Shown here piece by piece: positions 1 to 9,458 of a stretch of DNA of 64,000 nucleotides (position 1 is its first letter; every line of letters starts with the position of its first letter). The translations under genes were made by a program, and so were the position numbers. Source of the DNA: Rs1 sp029027825 (GTDB lineage: Bacteria > Pseudomonadota > Gammaproteobacteria > Pseudomonadales > Balneatricaceae). The notes under the pieces were generated by a model. That model was not told where the DNA came from and searched no databases. It was given only the letters and a program-made list of their open reading frames with translations. The stretch covers positions 3,162,001 through 3,226,000 of the forward strand of contig CP093399.1 of the NCBI GenBank assembly GCA_029027825.1, in the 5' to 3' direction.

Positions 1-1453
1 AACGCCGCTCCATTTCTGGATTGCCGCGCTGGACAGAGGCAAAATCTAAACTTTCAGCAGAACTTCCTGAAGCCATTGATGATGCAGCACTGCCGCCCAA
101 ACCAATAAACATGGAGGGACCACCTAGGCAGATCAGTTTAGCTCCTACTTCAATTTCGCCTTTCTCGACATGATCAGATTTGATGTTTCCCATGCCCCCT
201 GCGATCATAATCGGCTTGTGGTAACCTCGAATTTCTAGGCCAGCTGCACCATTCACTTCCTGCTCAAACGTTCTAAAGTAACCACATAAATTTGGCCGCC
301 CAAATTCATTGTTAAAAGCCGCTCCACCGACCGGCCCCTCAATCATAATATCTAATGCCGATACTATTCGGCTCGGCTTCCCGTACTGAGACTCCCAAGG
401 CTGAACAAACCCTGGAATTTTAAGGTCTGATACGGTAAAACCCGAAAGACCCGCTTTTGGCTTTCCGCCTCGACCTGTCGCACCTTCATCCCGAATTTCA
501 CCCCCTGAACCGGTGGCCGCCCCCGAAAAAGGAGCGATAGCTGTCGGGTGATTATGAGTTTCTACCTTAATCAGAATTTCAATTGACTCTTCGCTGTATC
601 CGTATTGATGTGCAGTCGGAAGTCCGGTATGTAAAGGGTAGAAACGTGGCGCTACACTACCGTCACTCACTGCCGCATGATCTTTATAAGCTGACAGTAC
701 ATTCTCTCCCCCCAGCTCATTCGTGTTGCGGATCATTGCAAATAGCGATTTTTCTTGTGCCTCTCCATCAATGTCCCAAGAGGCATTGAAAATCTTATGC
801 CGACAGTGCTCTGAATTAGCCTGAGCAAACATCATCAGCTCAACATCGGAAGGATTGCGGGCTAATTTACTAAAAGCATCGACTAGGTAATCAATTTCAT
901 CATCTGCTAACGCTAGCCCCAACTCTATATTCGCAGCGACTAATGCCTGTTTTCCCAGACCAATAATATCTACATGCTGCATCGGCTCCGGGTCAGCCTG
1001 ATCAAACAAGCGCTGCGCTAACTCAATGCTTGGGAACACTTGCTCTACCATGCGATCGTGCACTAATAGCTCAAGCTTCTCTTGCTCTTGCGCTGTTAAC
1101 TCGCGAGTTGTTGCCACGTAAAATGCTGTTCCTCGCTCAAGGCGTTTAACTTGCGATAATCCACAGTTAATGGCAATATCAGTAGCTTTACTGGACCAGG
1201 GAGAAATAGTGCCCACTCTTGGAGTGACAAATAATAGTTGCCCCACCAGCTCTTCTCTGGCGACTGACGGTCCATATTGTAGAATAATTTCAAGTTGGGC
1301 ATGCTCGGATTCGCTAAGTGAACCCTGCAGCTCAAGTAAGTGTATGTACTCGGCGTAAACACCACTCACGGCTGGTACTGCTTGCTGTAAAGTGGTCAAT
1401 AATTTCAATTTACGGAATTTTGAAAGAGCGGGGGCACCACGCAAAATAAACAT
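1..1453 (-). CDS. purL: Phosphoribosylformylglycinamidine synthase, N-terminal part (runs off the window)
   Basis: This is the first ~484 residues of the large single-chain FGAM synthase (about 1,290 residues in gammaproteobacteria), which converts FGAR, glutamine and ATP to FGAM in de novo purine synthesis in the cytoplasm. The start at 1453 gives MFILRGAPALSKFR, matching the family N terminus. The linker has ANSEHCRHK, and the synthase domain has VETHNHPTAIAPF and SGGEIRDEGATGRG, the conserved ATP/substrate loops. The fragment ends at NPEMERR, well before the C-terminal glutaminase domain. It is divergent from mltF with a 93-bp gap. No frameshift is seen in the part present. Confidence 0.97.
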   Translation of the reverse strand, partial: MFILRGAPALSKFRKLKLLTTLQQAVPAVSGVYAEYIHLLELQGSLSESEHAQLEIILQYGPSVAREELVGQLLFVTPRVGTISPWSSKATDIAINCGLSQVKRLERGTAFYVATTRELTAQEQEKLELLVHDRMVEQVFPSIELAQRLFDQADPEPMQHVDIIGLGKQALVAANIELGLALADDEIDYLVDAFSKLARNPSDVELMMFAQANSEHCRHKIFNASWDIDGEAQEKSLFAMIRNTNELGGENVLSAYKDHAAVSDGSVAPRFYPLHTGLPTAHQYGYSEESIEILIKVETHNHPTAIAPFSGAATGSGGEIRDEGATGRGGKPKAGLSGFTVSDLKIPGFVQPWESQYGKPSRIVSALDIMIEGPVGGAAFNNEFGRPNLCGYFRTFEQEVNGAAGLEIRGYHKPIMIAGGMGNIKSDHVEKGEIEVGAKLICLGGPSMFIGLGGSAASSMASGSSAESLDFASVQRGNPEMERR

Positions 1454-1546
1454 TTTTTGATCGATCCTCATGGGAAAAAGACACGGCAGAATTTGCTCGG
1501 TATTTTACCTTAGACACAACCATTAGAGTACTAGAAAAACTTCAAT

Positions 1547-3040
1547 ATGAGTCGAAAAACCTGTTCATTTTACTTTTTAGCTTTTTTCTTCAGTCTTTGT
1601 CTGTTGATTTTTCTTGGCTTACATTTAAACAGTCAAAAAAGCAGCCAGCTAGCCTCTATTTTCAAGAAAAACGAGCTGCGCATAAGCACCATAAACTCTG
1701 CTGACACCTACTTTTTAGATAAAAATTCGCCATCTGGGTTTGAGTACGAGCTCGCCACTGCCTTCGCCGAACATTTAAATGTAAGCTTAAAACTAACTGT
1801 GCGCATCGACCCGGCACAACTAACTAGAGACCTTATTTCTAGAGACAGCCACATAAGCATCCCCGGGCGATCCGAAACAATCCCAAGCACAGCGGCTATC
1901 CTTGCAACAAACAGTTACACCAGCAACCAGTCCGTCGTTATCTACCGAGAAACCCGCGGCATCAAGTACCCAAGAGGACTGAAAAACATTGTTGGACGAC
2001 GCGTAATCCTCGCCACGGGATCACCTCAAGAACTACAAATGAATAGGCAGAATGTTTTGTACCCAACACTACACTGGGAGAGTATTCAGCATATTACTAC
2101 CTACGAAATACTAGAGCGAGTATTCAATAAAGAAGCAGATATCGCGATTATCAGCCTACTAGATTTTCAAGCCGTCGGCCCCTTCTTTCCCGGTTTGAAG
2201 ATTGGTTTCAAACTACAAAAACCACAAAAAATTCACTGGCTAATTGTCGACAAACAAGACCGTTCACTAGAGGAGGCAGTCAATACATTCCTCAGTTTAG
2301 AAGCTACCAAAGCACTCATCAAAAGCCTCAACAAAAAATACTATCAAAGCAGCAATCCTTTAAATTATTTTGACACCGTCACCTTTAAAAAAGATTTCAA
2401 TACTCGCCTCCCCGCTCTAGAGAAGCACTTCAGAGCAGCAGCTAAAAAATATGGTACCGACTGGTTGTTACTAGCAGCTATTGCTTATCAAGAGTCACAC
2501 TGGAACTCAAAAGCAGTCTCCCCCACTGGGGTAAAAGGCATTATGATGCTCACCAAAGCAGCCGCTAAAGAAGTAAAAGTGACCGACAGAACAGATCCGA
2601 TTCAAAGTATTTTTGGCGGTGCTGAATACTTGCGCAACGTCAAAGAAAAACTACCTTCAAGAATTAAAGAGCCAGATCGTACTTTTTTAGCACTGGCGGG
2701 ATATAACACCGGATTCGGACATTTAGAAGATGCTAGAATTTTAGCTACCAGAGCTGGCCTCAACCCTGACGCTTGGGTCGCGGTAAAGAAACAACTACCT
2801 TTGCTGACTAAAGCTAAGTATTACAGAACCGCAAAGCACGGCTATGCTCGCGGCTATGAACCGGTCAATTATGTGAAAAATATCCGACAGTATTTAAAGA
2901 TTCTGACTTGGGAGAAAGAGCAACAATTACTGCAGCAGTCTATCGACATCCAGCAGCAAAAGAACAGTGAAAAAAACACCCCGCCATCTCAAGAACCAAC
3001 CCAAAAACAGCGGCTTATTGAAACCCCTTCTACCTTATAA
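1547..3040 (+). CDS. mltF: Membrane-bound lytic murein transglycosylase F
   Basis: A peptidoglycan-cleaving enzyme of the periplasm that makes 1,6-anhydromuropeptides. Residues ~6-28 form one hydrophobic N-terminal anchor or signal segment. Residues ~40-270 resemble an extracellular solute-binding (SBP_bac_3) domain, and ~290-430 are an SLT domain with the catalytic Glu in AYQESHW (E316), followed by GVKGIMMLT and LAGYNTG. The Gln-rich C-terminal tail (after ~460) looks disordered. The 497-residue length fits MltF, and purL-mltF adjacency is a common gammaproteobacterial arrangement. It converges on tadA. Confidence 0.95.
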   Translation: MSRKTCSFYFLAFFFSLCLLIFLGLHLNSQKSSQLASIFKKNELRISTINSADTYFLDKNSPSGFEYELATAFAEHLNVSLKLTVRIDPAQLTRDLISRDSHISIPGRSETIPSTAAILATNSYTSNQSVVIYRETRGIKYPRGLKNIVGRRVILATGSPQELQMNRQNVLYPTLHWESIQHITTYEILERVFNKEADIAIISLLDFQAVGPFFPGLKIGFKLQKPQKIHWLIVDKQDRSLEEAVNTFLSLEATKALIKSLNKKYYQSSNPLNYFDTVTFKKDFNTRLPALEKHFRAAAKKYGTDWLLLAAIAYQESHWNSKAVSPTGVKGIMMLTKAAAKEVKVTDRTDPIQSIFGGAEYLRNVKEKLPSRIKEPDRTFLALAGYNTGFGHLEDARILATRAGLNPDAWVAVKKQLPLLTKAKYYRTAKHGYARGYEPVNYVKNIRQYLKILTWEKEQQLLQQSIDIQQQKNSEKNTPPSQEPTQKQRLIETPSTL

Positions 3041-3076
3041 TCCAGCTAGATAAGGTACATCTTTCTACCGCTAGCT
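3031..3076. terminator. Overlapping inverted repeats between convergent mltF and tadA
   Basis: Two competing hairpins are visible. TACCTTAT (3031-3038) pairs with ATAAGGTA (3050-3057). AGCTAG (3044-3049) pairs with CTAGCT (3071-3076) and has an inner GGTA/TACC pair. They lie over both stop codons. There is no U tract, so intrinsic termination is only inferred from the convergent position. Confidence 0.35.
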
Positions 3077-3590
3077 ATTTAAGCTGCCGACTAAGCTTCT
3101 TCTCTTGACGACGACGACGGAAGAAATCAGACAAAACCTGACCACAGCGCTGCGCCTCAATTCCAGAAAAAACATTAATTTGATGATTCATACAATCTTG
3201 CTTGAACAGCTGTAGATGACTTTCAACGGCGCCGGATTTTAATTCATGCGCCCCAAAATAAAGGTTTTTTATTCGACTGTGTAGGAGAGCGCCAGCGCAC
3301 ATCGCGCATGGCTCAAGAGTGACATAGAGGTCCGCATTAATTAAGCGATAGTTGGCAACGTTTTGCGCCGCCTCCCGAAGGGCTAGTATTTCTGCATGAG
3401 CAGTAGGATCATGACGATGTATAGGCCCATTACTTCCCCGCCCTATAATTTCGCCATTCAGCACCACCACCGCCCCGACAGTAACTTCATTATTTTCAGC
3501 AGCCGCCTGCGCTAAAAGCAAAGCCTGCTGCATCCAATATTCCGGGCTTTTCAAGCCCGGCGCTTCCAGTGATGGAGATTCAACAGACAT
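3075..3590 (-). CDS. tadA: tRNA-specific adenosine deaminase
   Basis: Deaminates A34 to inosine in tRNA-Arg(ACG), allowing it to read CGU, CGC and CGA. The zinc-dependent cytidine-deaminase fold shows TAHAEI (His ligand and catalytic Glu) and LEPCAMCAGAL (two Cys ligands). At 171 residues it is slightly long at the N terminus compared with the E. coli enzyme; the first ~17 residues before SPEYWMQ are probably not conserved. It lies 23 bp downstream of guaA on the same strand, so it is probably cotranscribed. Its substrate, tRNA-Arg(ACG), is present in four copies near 61 kb. Confidence 0.96.
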   Translation of the reverse strand: MSVESPSLEAPGLKSPEYWMQQALLLAQAAAENNEVTVGAVVVLNGEIIGRGSNGPIHRHDPTAHAEILALREAAQNVANYRLINADLYVTLEPCAMCAGALLHSRIKNLYFGAHELKSGAVESHLQLFKQDCMNHQINVFSGIEAQRCGQVLSDFFRRRRQEKKLSRQLK

Positions 3591-3613
3591 TAAGACTGCC
3601 GACTAATCCGCTA

Positions 3614-5194
3614 TTATTCCCACTCAATGGTAGCTGGCGGCTTACTAGACACATCGTATGTCACGCGAGACACTCGAGATATCTCATTGATAATCCGACC
3701 CGATACTGTCTCTAACAATTCATAGGGCAAATGTGCCCAACGAGCGGTCATAAAATCAATCGTTTCGACTGCACGCAGGGCGATCACAAATTCATAGCGC
3801 CGTGCATCACCCACTACACCGACTGATTTAACTGGCAGGAATACAGCAAATGCCTGACTGGTTTTATCGTACCAGCCTGATCTGTTTAGCTCTTCCATGA
3901 AGATCGCATCCGCTGCACGTAAAATATCAGCGTACTCTTCAGTCACTTCTCCTAAAATTCGCACCCCTAAACCCGGCCCTGGGAACGGATGACGATAGAC
4001 CATTTTTTCAGGTAGACCTAATTCTACGCCTAGCTTGCGAACTTCATCTTTAAACAGCTCGCGCAGTGGCTCCACTAGCTCGAACGCCATATCATCAGGC
4101 AGACCACCGACATTATGATGCGACTTTATGACGTGCGCCTTACCGGTTTTCGCCGCTGCTGATTCAATCACATCCGGGTAGATAGTTCCCTGAGCTAAGA
4201 AGTTTACATCTTTAAGCTTAGTCGCCTCTTGATCAAATACTTCAATAAAAGTATTGCCGATAATTTTACGCTTTTGCTCGGGATCACTAACACCTTTTAA
4301 ACGACTTAAGAACATCTCGCTGACATCTGCACGAATAACTTTAACACCCATGTTATCTGCAAACATCGACATTACTTGATCGCCTTCATTTAGACGCAAC
4401 AAGCCGTTGTCAACAAATACACAAGGTAGCTGATCACCAATCGCCTTGTGCAATAATTCAGCGACAACTGATGAGTCGACTCCTCCAGACAAGCCCAATA
4501 ATACTTTTCTATCGCCCACTTGCGCACGTACTTTTGCAATTTGATCTGCAACGATATTCGCCGATGTCCAAAGCGCTTTAGCCTGACAAATATCAAGCAC
4601 GAAGCGCTCTAAGATAGCACCTCCCTGCTTGGTATGAGTCACTTCAGGGTGAAACTGCACCCCATAGTAGTTTTTCAGTGGATCACACATTGCCGCAATG
4701 GGTGCCGAGTCTGTCGATGCGATGACGCTAAAGCCATCCGGTAATTCTACGACTTTATCTCCATGACTCATCCAAACATCTAAAAGCGAAGCCCCGTTAT
4801 TGGCCAGCTGATCTTGCAAGCCATCCAGCAAACTACTGCTACTATCTGCCAAGCGTACTTTCGCATAGCCAAATTCACGATGGGAGGACACCTCGACCTT
4901 TCCGCCTAACTGAGCTGCCATTGCCTGCATGCCGTAGCAAATACCTAAAATCGGCACATTGGCATCAAAAACGACCTGCGCCACGGTTGGTGACTCACCG
5001 TCAGTGACTGATTCAGGACCTCCTGCCAATATAAAACCTTGAGCTTTAAAGGCTGTAATTTCTTCCGCTGGACAATCCCAGGGATAAATCTCACAGTAAA
5101 CCCCAATTTCACGGACTCTTCGGGCAATAAGTTGCGTGTACTGCGAACCAAAGTCTAAAATCAATATTCTTTGTGAATGTATATCTGCGCTCAT
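3614..5194 (-). CDS. guaA: GMP synthase (glutamine-hydrolysing)
   Basis: Converts XMP to GMP using glutamine and ATP. The N-terminal class I amidotransferase has LGICYGMQ with the nucleophile Cys and FHPEV with the His. The ATP-pyrophosphatase domain has the P-loop LSGGVDSS, and the C-terminal dimerisation domain ends PATIEWE. I chose the start at 5194 (MSADIHSQ) over the in-frame ATG at 5209, because GGAG sits about 9 bases before it and the resulting 526 residues match the family. It follows guaB on the same strand, but the usual short guaBA spacer is expanded to ~250 bp by a palindromic element. Confidence 0.97.
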   Translation of the reverse strand: MSADIHSQRILILDFGSQYTQLIARRVREIGVYCEIYPWDCPAEEITAFKAQGFILAGGPESVTDGESPTVAQVVFDANVPILGICYGMQAMAAQLGGKVEVSSHREFGYAKVRLADSSSSLLDGLQDQLANNGASLLDVWMSHGDKVVELPDGFSVIASTDSAPIAAMCDPLKNYYGVQFHPEVTHTKQGGAILERFVLDICQAKALWTSANIVADQIAKVRAQVGDRKVLLGLSGGVDSSVVAELLHKAIGDQLPCVFVDNGLLRLNEGDQVMSMFADNMGVKVIRADVSEMFLSRLKGVSDPEQKRKIIGNTFIEVFDQEATKLKDVNFLAQGTIYPDVIESAAAKTGKAHVIKSHHNVGGLPDDMAFELVEPLRELFKDEVRKLGVELGLPEKMVYRHPFPGPGLGVRILGEVTEEYADILRAADAIFMEELNRSGWYDKTSQAFAVFLPVKSVGVVGDARRYEFVIALRAVETIDFMTARWAHLPYELLETVSGRIINEISRVSRVTYDVSSKPPATIEWE

Positions 5195-5278
5195 AATTTG
5201 GAACTCCATCGTCGCTGATTGGCGATAGCAAATAAAAAAAGCAGAGCTTTATCGCACCCCGCTTGTGACGAATTACTT

Positions 5279-5440
5279 GAGACCTCTGCATAACTACTAC
5301 GCTCGGTGATACTGCGTTAAAAATCGGCTCAATATGCTCATTTACACCAGTAATACCCATAAACAGGGGCACACTGACTCCGCTATCTCGCCGGTTTTTG
5401 CCTTGTCTTACCTTCGCTCGCAACGTTATGCCGAGGCCTC
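5279..5440. repeat. MITE-like palindromic element between guaB and guaA
   Basis: Near-perfect 16-bp terminal inverted repeats bound the element: GAGACCTCTGCATAAC at 5279-5294 and GTTATGCCGAGGCCTC at 5425-5440 (14 of 16 pair). The internal arms are also imperfectly complementary; for example AAAAATCGGC near 5320 faces GCCGGTTTTT near 5390. The whole ~162 bp could therefore fold as a long hairpin. It carries no plausible gene. The form suggests a small non-autonomous mobile or dispersed intergenic repeat; no second copy was noticed in this window. Confidence 0.65.
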
Positions 5441-5448
5441 TACTTATT

Positions 5449-6915
5449 TCAAATTCGGTAATTTGGCGATTCTTTAGTAATACTTACATCGTGCACATGA
5501 CTTTCATTCATGCCGGCACTAGTGATACGTACAAAGGTTGGAACGGTGCGCATTTTCTCAATATCGGCACAACCTGTGTAGCCCATAGAAGCTCTAAGCC
5601 CACCCATGAGTTGATGTACAACACCTTTCATACTACCTTTACAGGGAACTCGACCTTCGATTCCCTCTGGCACCAATTTCTCCGCGCCCTCTGCTGCATC
5701 TTGAAAATAGCGATCTGAGGAACCTGAGCTCTGCGCCATAGCACCAATAGAACCCATGCCGCGGTATGACTTATAAGCGCGACCCTGAAACAATTCTATC
5801 TCGCCAGGCGCCTCATCAGTACCCGCCAACATTGATCCAACCATCACCGCAGAGGCACCTGCCGCAATTGCTTTTGCAATATCTCCAGAAAAACGAATCC
5901 CACCATCGGCAATTAAAGGAATACCTCGGTCTTTTAACGCCTCTGCCACATTGGCAACAGCAGTGATCTGCGGCACACCAATCCCAGATACAATACGAGT
6001 AGTGCAAATTGATCCTGGACCTATGCCAACTTTAACACCATCGGCACCGGCATCTGCCAGGGCTATAGCGGCCGCGGCTGTAGCGATGTTACCACCAATT
6101 ACTTGCACTTGAGGAAAGCTTTTCTTTATCCAGGAAACTCGATCTATAACACCTCTAGAGTGGCCGTGCGCAGTATCGACAATGATAACATCGACTCCGG
6201 CCTCTACTAGCAATTTAACCCGTTCTGGTGTCTCGAGACCAGTACCTACAGCGGCACCGACCAACAGACGACCCTCGGCATCTTTTGCAGCATTTGGAAA
6301 TGCTTGTGCCGTGTACATATCTTTAACGGTCATCATGCCTTTTAAAGCAAAAGCACCATCTACCACCAAGATTTTTTCAATACGGTGCTTACGCAACAAA
6401 TTGCGTACTTTTTCCTGATCGACACCTTCCTCAACCGTCACTAACCGCTCTTTAGGGGTCATGATTGAAGAAACTTTAGCGTCTAAATAATTTTCAAAGC
6501 GCATATCACGGCTGGTAACAATGCCGACTAACAAGCCATCATCGACCACCGGAAAACCGGAAAAGCCAAGGGCATCAGCCATATTCCGCAACTCCCCAAC
6601 CGTCATATCAGAACTGCAAGTGATAGGGTCACTAACCACTCCAGCCTCATATCTCTTTACCTTATCAACTTCACGGGCCTGCTCTTGAGGGGTAAGGTTT
6701 TTATGCACAATACCTATACCACCTTCCTGTGCCATGGCAATCGCCAGACCAGATTCAGTGACAGTATCCATTGCAGCGGAGGCAAGCGGGATGTTAAGGG
6801 AAATTTCTTTAGTAATACGGGAGACAAGGGAAACATCTTTTGGCAACACCTCAGAATAACCAGGTATTAACAAAATATCGTCAAAGGTCAGAGCCTCTTC
6901 ATCGATTCGCAACAT
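5449..6915 (-). CDS. guaB: Inosine-5'-monophosphate dehydrogenase
   Basis: Oxidises IMP to XMP with NAD+, the committed step to guanine nucleotides. The (beta/alpha)8 barrel is interrupted by two CBS domains (~90-205). The catalytic Cys lies in GPGSICTTRIVSG, and the flap region has RGMGSIGAM. The start at 6915 (MLRIDEEALTFDD) matches the family start, and AGGA lies about 9 bases upstream; an ATG three codons earlier is less likely. The 488-residue length is standard. It is the first gene of a guaB-guaA-tadA unit and is divergent from xseA. Confidence 0.97.
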   Translation of the reverse strand: MLRIDEEALTFDDILLIPGYSEVLPKDVSLVSRITKEISLNIPLASAAMDTVTESGLAIAMAQEGGIGIVHKNLTPQEQAREVDKVKRYEAGVVSDPITCSSDMTVGELRNMADALGFSGFPVVDDGLLVGIVTSRDMRFENYLDAKVSSIMTPKERLVTVEEGVDQEKVRNLLRKHRIEKILVVDGAFALKGMMTVKDMYTAQAFPNAAKDAEGRLLVGAAVGTGLETPERVKLLVEAGVDVIIVDTAHGHSRGVIDRVSWIKKSFPQVQVIGGNIATAAAAIALADAGADGVKVGIGPGSICTTRIVSGIGVPQITAVANVAEALKDRGIPLIADGGIRFSGDIAKAIAAGASAVMVGSMLAGTDEAPGEIELFQGRAYKSYRGMGSIGAMAQSSGSSDRYFQDAAEGAEKLVPEGIEGRVPCKGSMKGVVHQLMGGLRASMGYTGCADIEKMRTVPTFVRITSAGMNESHVHDVSITKESPNYRI

Positions 6916-7096
6916 AATTAACAATCCTACCAGAATGGATCTACGGTTAAAAATAAGCGCTGTATTATACCCAGAACTACCGACAGGAACAATCAGAATT
7001 AATCGAACACAGCATATATTTTGACACTTATCTGCTAATCGCTTTCCAGAGCGACTCTAATTCCCTTGCACTGCTGCTTTAGTTTAGTATACGCCG

Positions 7097-8488
7097 ATGA
7101 ATTCATATAAAAGTTTTAGCCCACAGGCTTACGCAAGCCCGATATCAGGAAGAGCATCTGCCGCTGATACCAGCGCCATGTCTGTCACCCAGCTGAATAG
7201 ACAAGTTAAATCAATGCTAGAAAACTCCTTTTTAAGCTTAAGAGTACAAGGAGAACTATCTAATTTAGCCAAACCTAGCTCCGGTCACTGGTACTTCACC
7301 TTAAAAGACGCTAAAGCACAAATACGCTGCGCGATGTTCAAAGGCAGCAACCGACACCTCAACTTCGAACCGAAGGAAGGCGACGAGATCATAGTTCAAG
7401 CAAAAGTAAGCTTATATGAAGGCCGGGGTGACTACCAACTCATTTGCAACAGCATGGAAGAGGCAGGATCAGGGCGATTGCAACTAGCCTTTGAACAACT
7501 CAAAGCCAAACTACTCAAAGAGGGAATATTTGACGCTAGTTACAAAAAAAGCATCCCGTCACTGGTTAAGCATTTAGCAGTTATCACCTCACCGACCGGG
7601 GCCGCTGTTCACGATGTTCTGAGCGTTTTAAAAAGGCGTTTCCCAGGCTTAGCGGTGACTATTTATCCATGTCAAGTTCAAGGCGCCCAAGCGGCAGCTT
7701 CCATTATCAAAGCTTTACAAACAGCACAAGACCAACAGGTCTGCGACTTAGTACTTATCACTAGAGGCGGTGGTTCTCTAGAAGACCTATGGCCATTTAA
7801 TGAGGAGCAGCTAGCCAGAAGTATTTTCGCCTGCACTCTACCGGTAATTAGCGCTGTCGGGCATGAAGTCGACTTTTCAATTTGCGACTTAGTCGCCGAT
7901 TATCGAGCGCCTACGCCCTCTGCAGCCGCAGAAATAATCAGCCCAGACCAAGATAACCTAAGAATCAAGATCGACCAATTACAAAAATCTCTAATCAACA
8001 ATATCAATGCTACTCTTGCGAGCAGCAGCAAGCATCACCAGGCACTAGTGGCTAGATTAAAATCTCCACAACAGAAGCTGCAATTACAGCAGCTGCAGCT
8101 GAGCGCTTTACGAAACCGACTACCGATTCCAACCAAAGACACGCTGAATGCGGCAAAACAACACTTAAGCCTCAACCAACAGAAGATAATGAGCTTCAAC
8201 CCGCAAACAATCATCGACAATAACAATACCCAGCTAGCGCATCTGTATGACCAACTCGTGCAACTCACCCATCATCAGCACTTAAATTATCGCCACAATT
8301 TAAGCTCAGCCGCTGCCATGCTACATAGCGTAAGCCCCCTCTCAACTTTAGAAAGAGGCTACAGCATTACCATGACAGAGCGACAGCCGATTACAAAATA
8401 CCAACAAGTCGAGATAGGCCAAACCATCACCACTAAATTGCACAGAGGAAAGATTGAAAGCACGATCACTAACATACAGCCCGAATAA
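7097..8488 (+). CDS. xseA: Exodeoxyribonuclease VII large subunit
   Basis: Catalytic subunit of ExoVII, which degrades single-stranded DNA to oligonucleotides. The N-terminal OB fold (~27-125, with VQGELSNL and GHWYFTLKD) precedes the nuclease domain (ITSPTGAAVHDVL, ITRGGGSLEDLWPFNEE, SAVGHEVDF, DYRAPTPSAAAE). A long helical region and a C-terminal segment (LERGYSI) follow. At 463 residues it has family length. There is no clear Shine-Dalgarno sequence, and the first ~27 residues before MSVTQLNRQ are not conserved. It is divergent from guaB; xseB is not adjacent. Confidence 0.95.
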   Translation: MNSYKSFSPQAYASPISGRASAADTSAMSVTQLNRQVKSMLENSFLSLRVQGELSNLAKPSSGHWYFTLKDAKAQIRCAMFKGSNRHLNFEPKEGDEIIVQAKVSLYEGRGDYQLICNSMEEAGSGRLQLAFEQLKAKLLKEGIFDASYKKSIPSLVKHLAVITSPTGAAVHDVLSVLKRRFPGLAVTIYPCQVQGAQAAASIIKALQTAQDQQVCDLVLITRGGGSLEDLWPFNEEQLARSIFACTLPVISAVGHEVDFSICDLVADYRAPTPSAAAEIISPDQDNLRIKIDQLQKSLINNINATLASSSKHHQALVARLKSPQQKLQLQQLQLSALRNRLPIPTKDTLNAAKQHLSLNQQKIMSFNPQTIIDNNNTQLAHLYDQLVQLTHHQHLNYRHNLSSAAAMLHSVSPLSTLERGYSITMTERQPITKYQQVEIGQTITTKLHRGKIESTITNIQPE

Positions 8489-8828
8489 CAATACAAACTA
8501 GCCAGTTTAATTAAATAAGCCTCTAGAGCGGGCATTAAATCTATGCTAGCCTTCGTCTTACAAAACGCCAGGGGCTGGATCACACTCCCACCCTAAAAAG
8601 GCTAGCTTCTAGCAATCACCTGATTTGATGGTTTCACAGTGAATATTGAGTACCAGATATTAGATAAGCTAAGTAATTTTCAGCTTCGCTAATAGTGGGA
8701 GTCAATATTTCAATGAGACTATTGAGATTGCGAGCAGTTAATAGCTAGCCACAAACACAAATACTGTTTCATTGCTGTTTTACACATACATAAGCCGCAA
8801 TGCCACACCAGACTATATGCGATATAAA
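8489..8828. other. Non-coding stretch between xseA and the FKBP gene
   Basis: About 340 bp with no plausible ORF. An 8-bp inverted repeat (ACTCCCAC near 8584 and GTGGGAGT near 8695) is the only symmetry noticed; it has no U tract and I assign it no function. The promoter of the downstream pair probably lies in the A+T-rich 3' half. Confidence 0.4.
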
Positions 8829-9455
8829 ATGCCTGAATTGAAAATTGAAACAATGGAACAATGTGCTAGCTATGGAATCGGCCGTCAAATGGGCGATCAA
8901 ATCGCGCAAAACAGCTTCGAGGGAATTGATTTTGCAATTCTAGCCGCTGGGATCGAAGACTCATACCAAGGCAAAGAGCTCCGCATTCCGGTAGAGTCAA
9001 TCCAAGAAGCCTTCTCTAAATTAAACGATCTCCTTAAAGAATCACAAGCAAAAGAACAGCAAGCGGCTAGTGCTGATGGCATTGCTTTCCTAAAGGAAAA
9101 CGCCACTCGCTCTGAAGTCACTACTCTAGATTCAGGCCTGCAATACGAAATCACTATACAGGGAGATGCTAGCGCCGAGAAAGCCACCGCAAGTTCAACC
9201 GTACGCTGCCACTACCACGGCACATTAATTGACGGCAACACTTTTGACAGCTCCTACGAAAGAGGCCAACCTGCAGAATTCCCAGTTAGTGGCGTTATTG
9301 CCGGCTGGACCGAGGCCTTACAATTAATGAATATCGGCGCTAAGTGGAAACTTTTCATCCCGCACAACCTAGCATACGGCACTAATGGCTCACCCGGCGC
9401 AATCCCTGGCTGCGCCACCCTAGTTTTCGATGTTGAACTGTTAGCGATCGTATAA
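8829..9455 (+). CDS. fklB: FKBP-type peptidyl-prolyl cis-trans isomerase (FklB/FkpA class)
   Basis: Isomerises Xaa-Pro bonds. The N-terminal dimerisation helices contain SYGIGRQMGDQI. The C-terminal FKBP domain (~100-208) shows VRCHYHGTLIDG, FDSSYERG, GVIAGWTEAL and IPHNLAYG, the usual ligand pocket. No signal peptide is seen, so FklB-like cytoplasmic FKBP22 fits better than periplasmic FkpA. I chose the ATG at 8829 because it aligns with the family start; in-frame ATGs at 8817 and 8772 would add non-conserved residues. It ends 3 bp before the hydrolase gene, suggesting one operon. Confidence 0.9.
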   Translation: MPELKIETMEQCASYGIGRQMGDQIAQNSFEGIDFAILAAGIEDSYQGKELRIPVESIQEAFSKLNDLLKESQAKEQQAASADGIAFLKENATRSEVTTLDSGLQYEITIQGDASAEKATASSTVRCHYHGTLIDGNTFDSSYERGQPAEFPVSGVIAGWTEALQLMNIGAKWKLFIPHNLAYGTNGSPGAIPGCATLVFDVELLAIV

Positions 9456-9458
9456 TTA

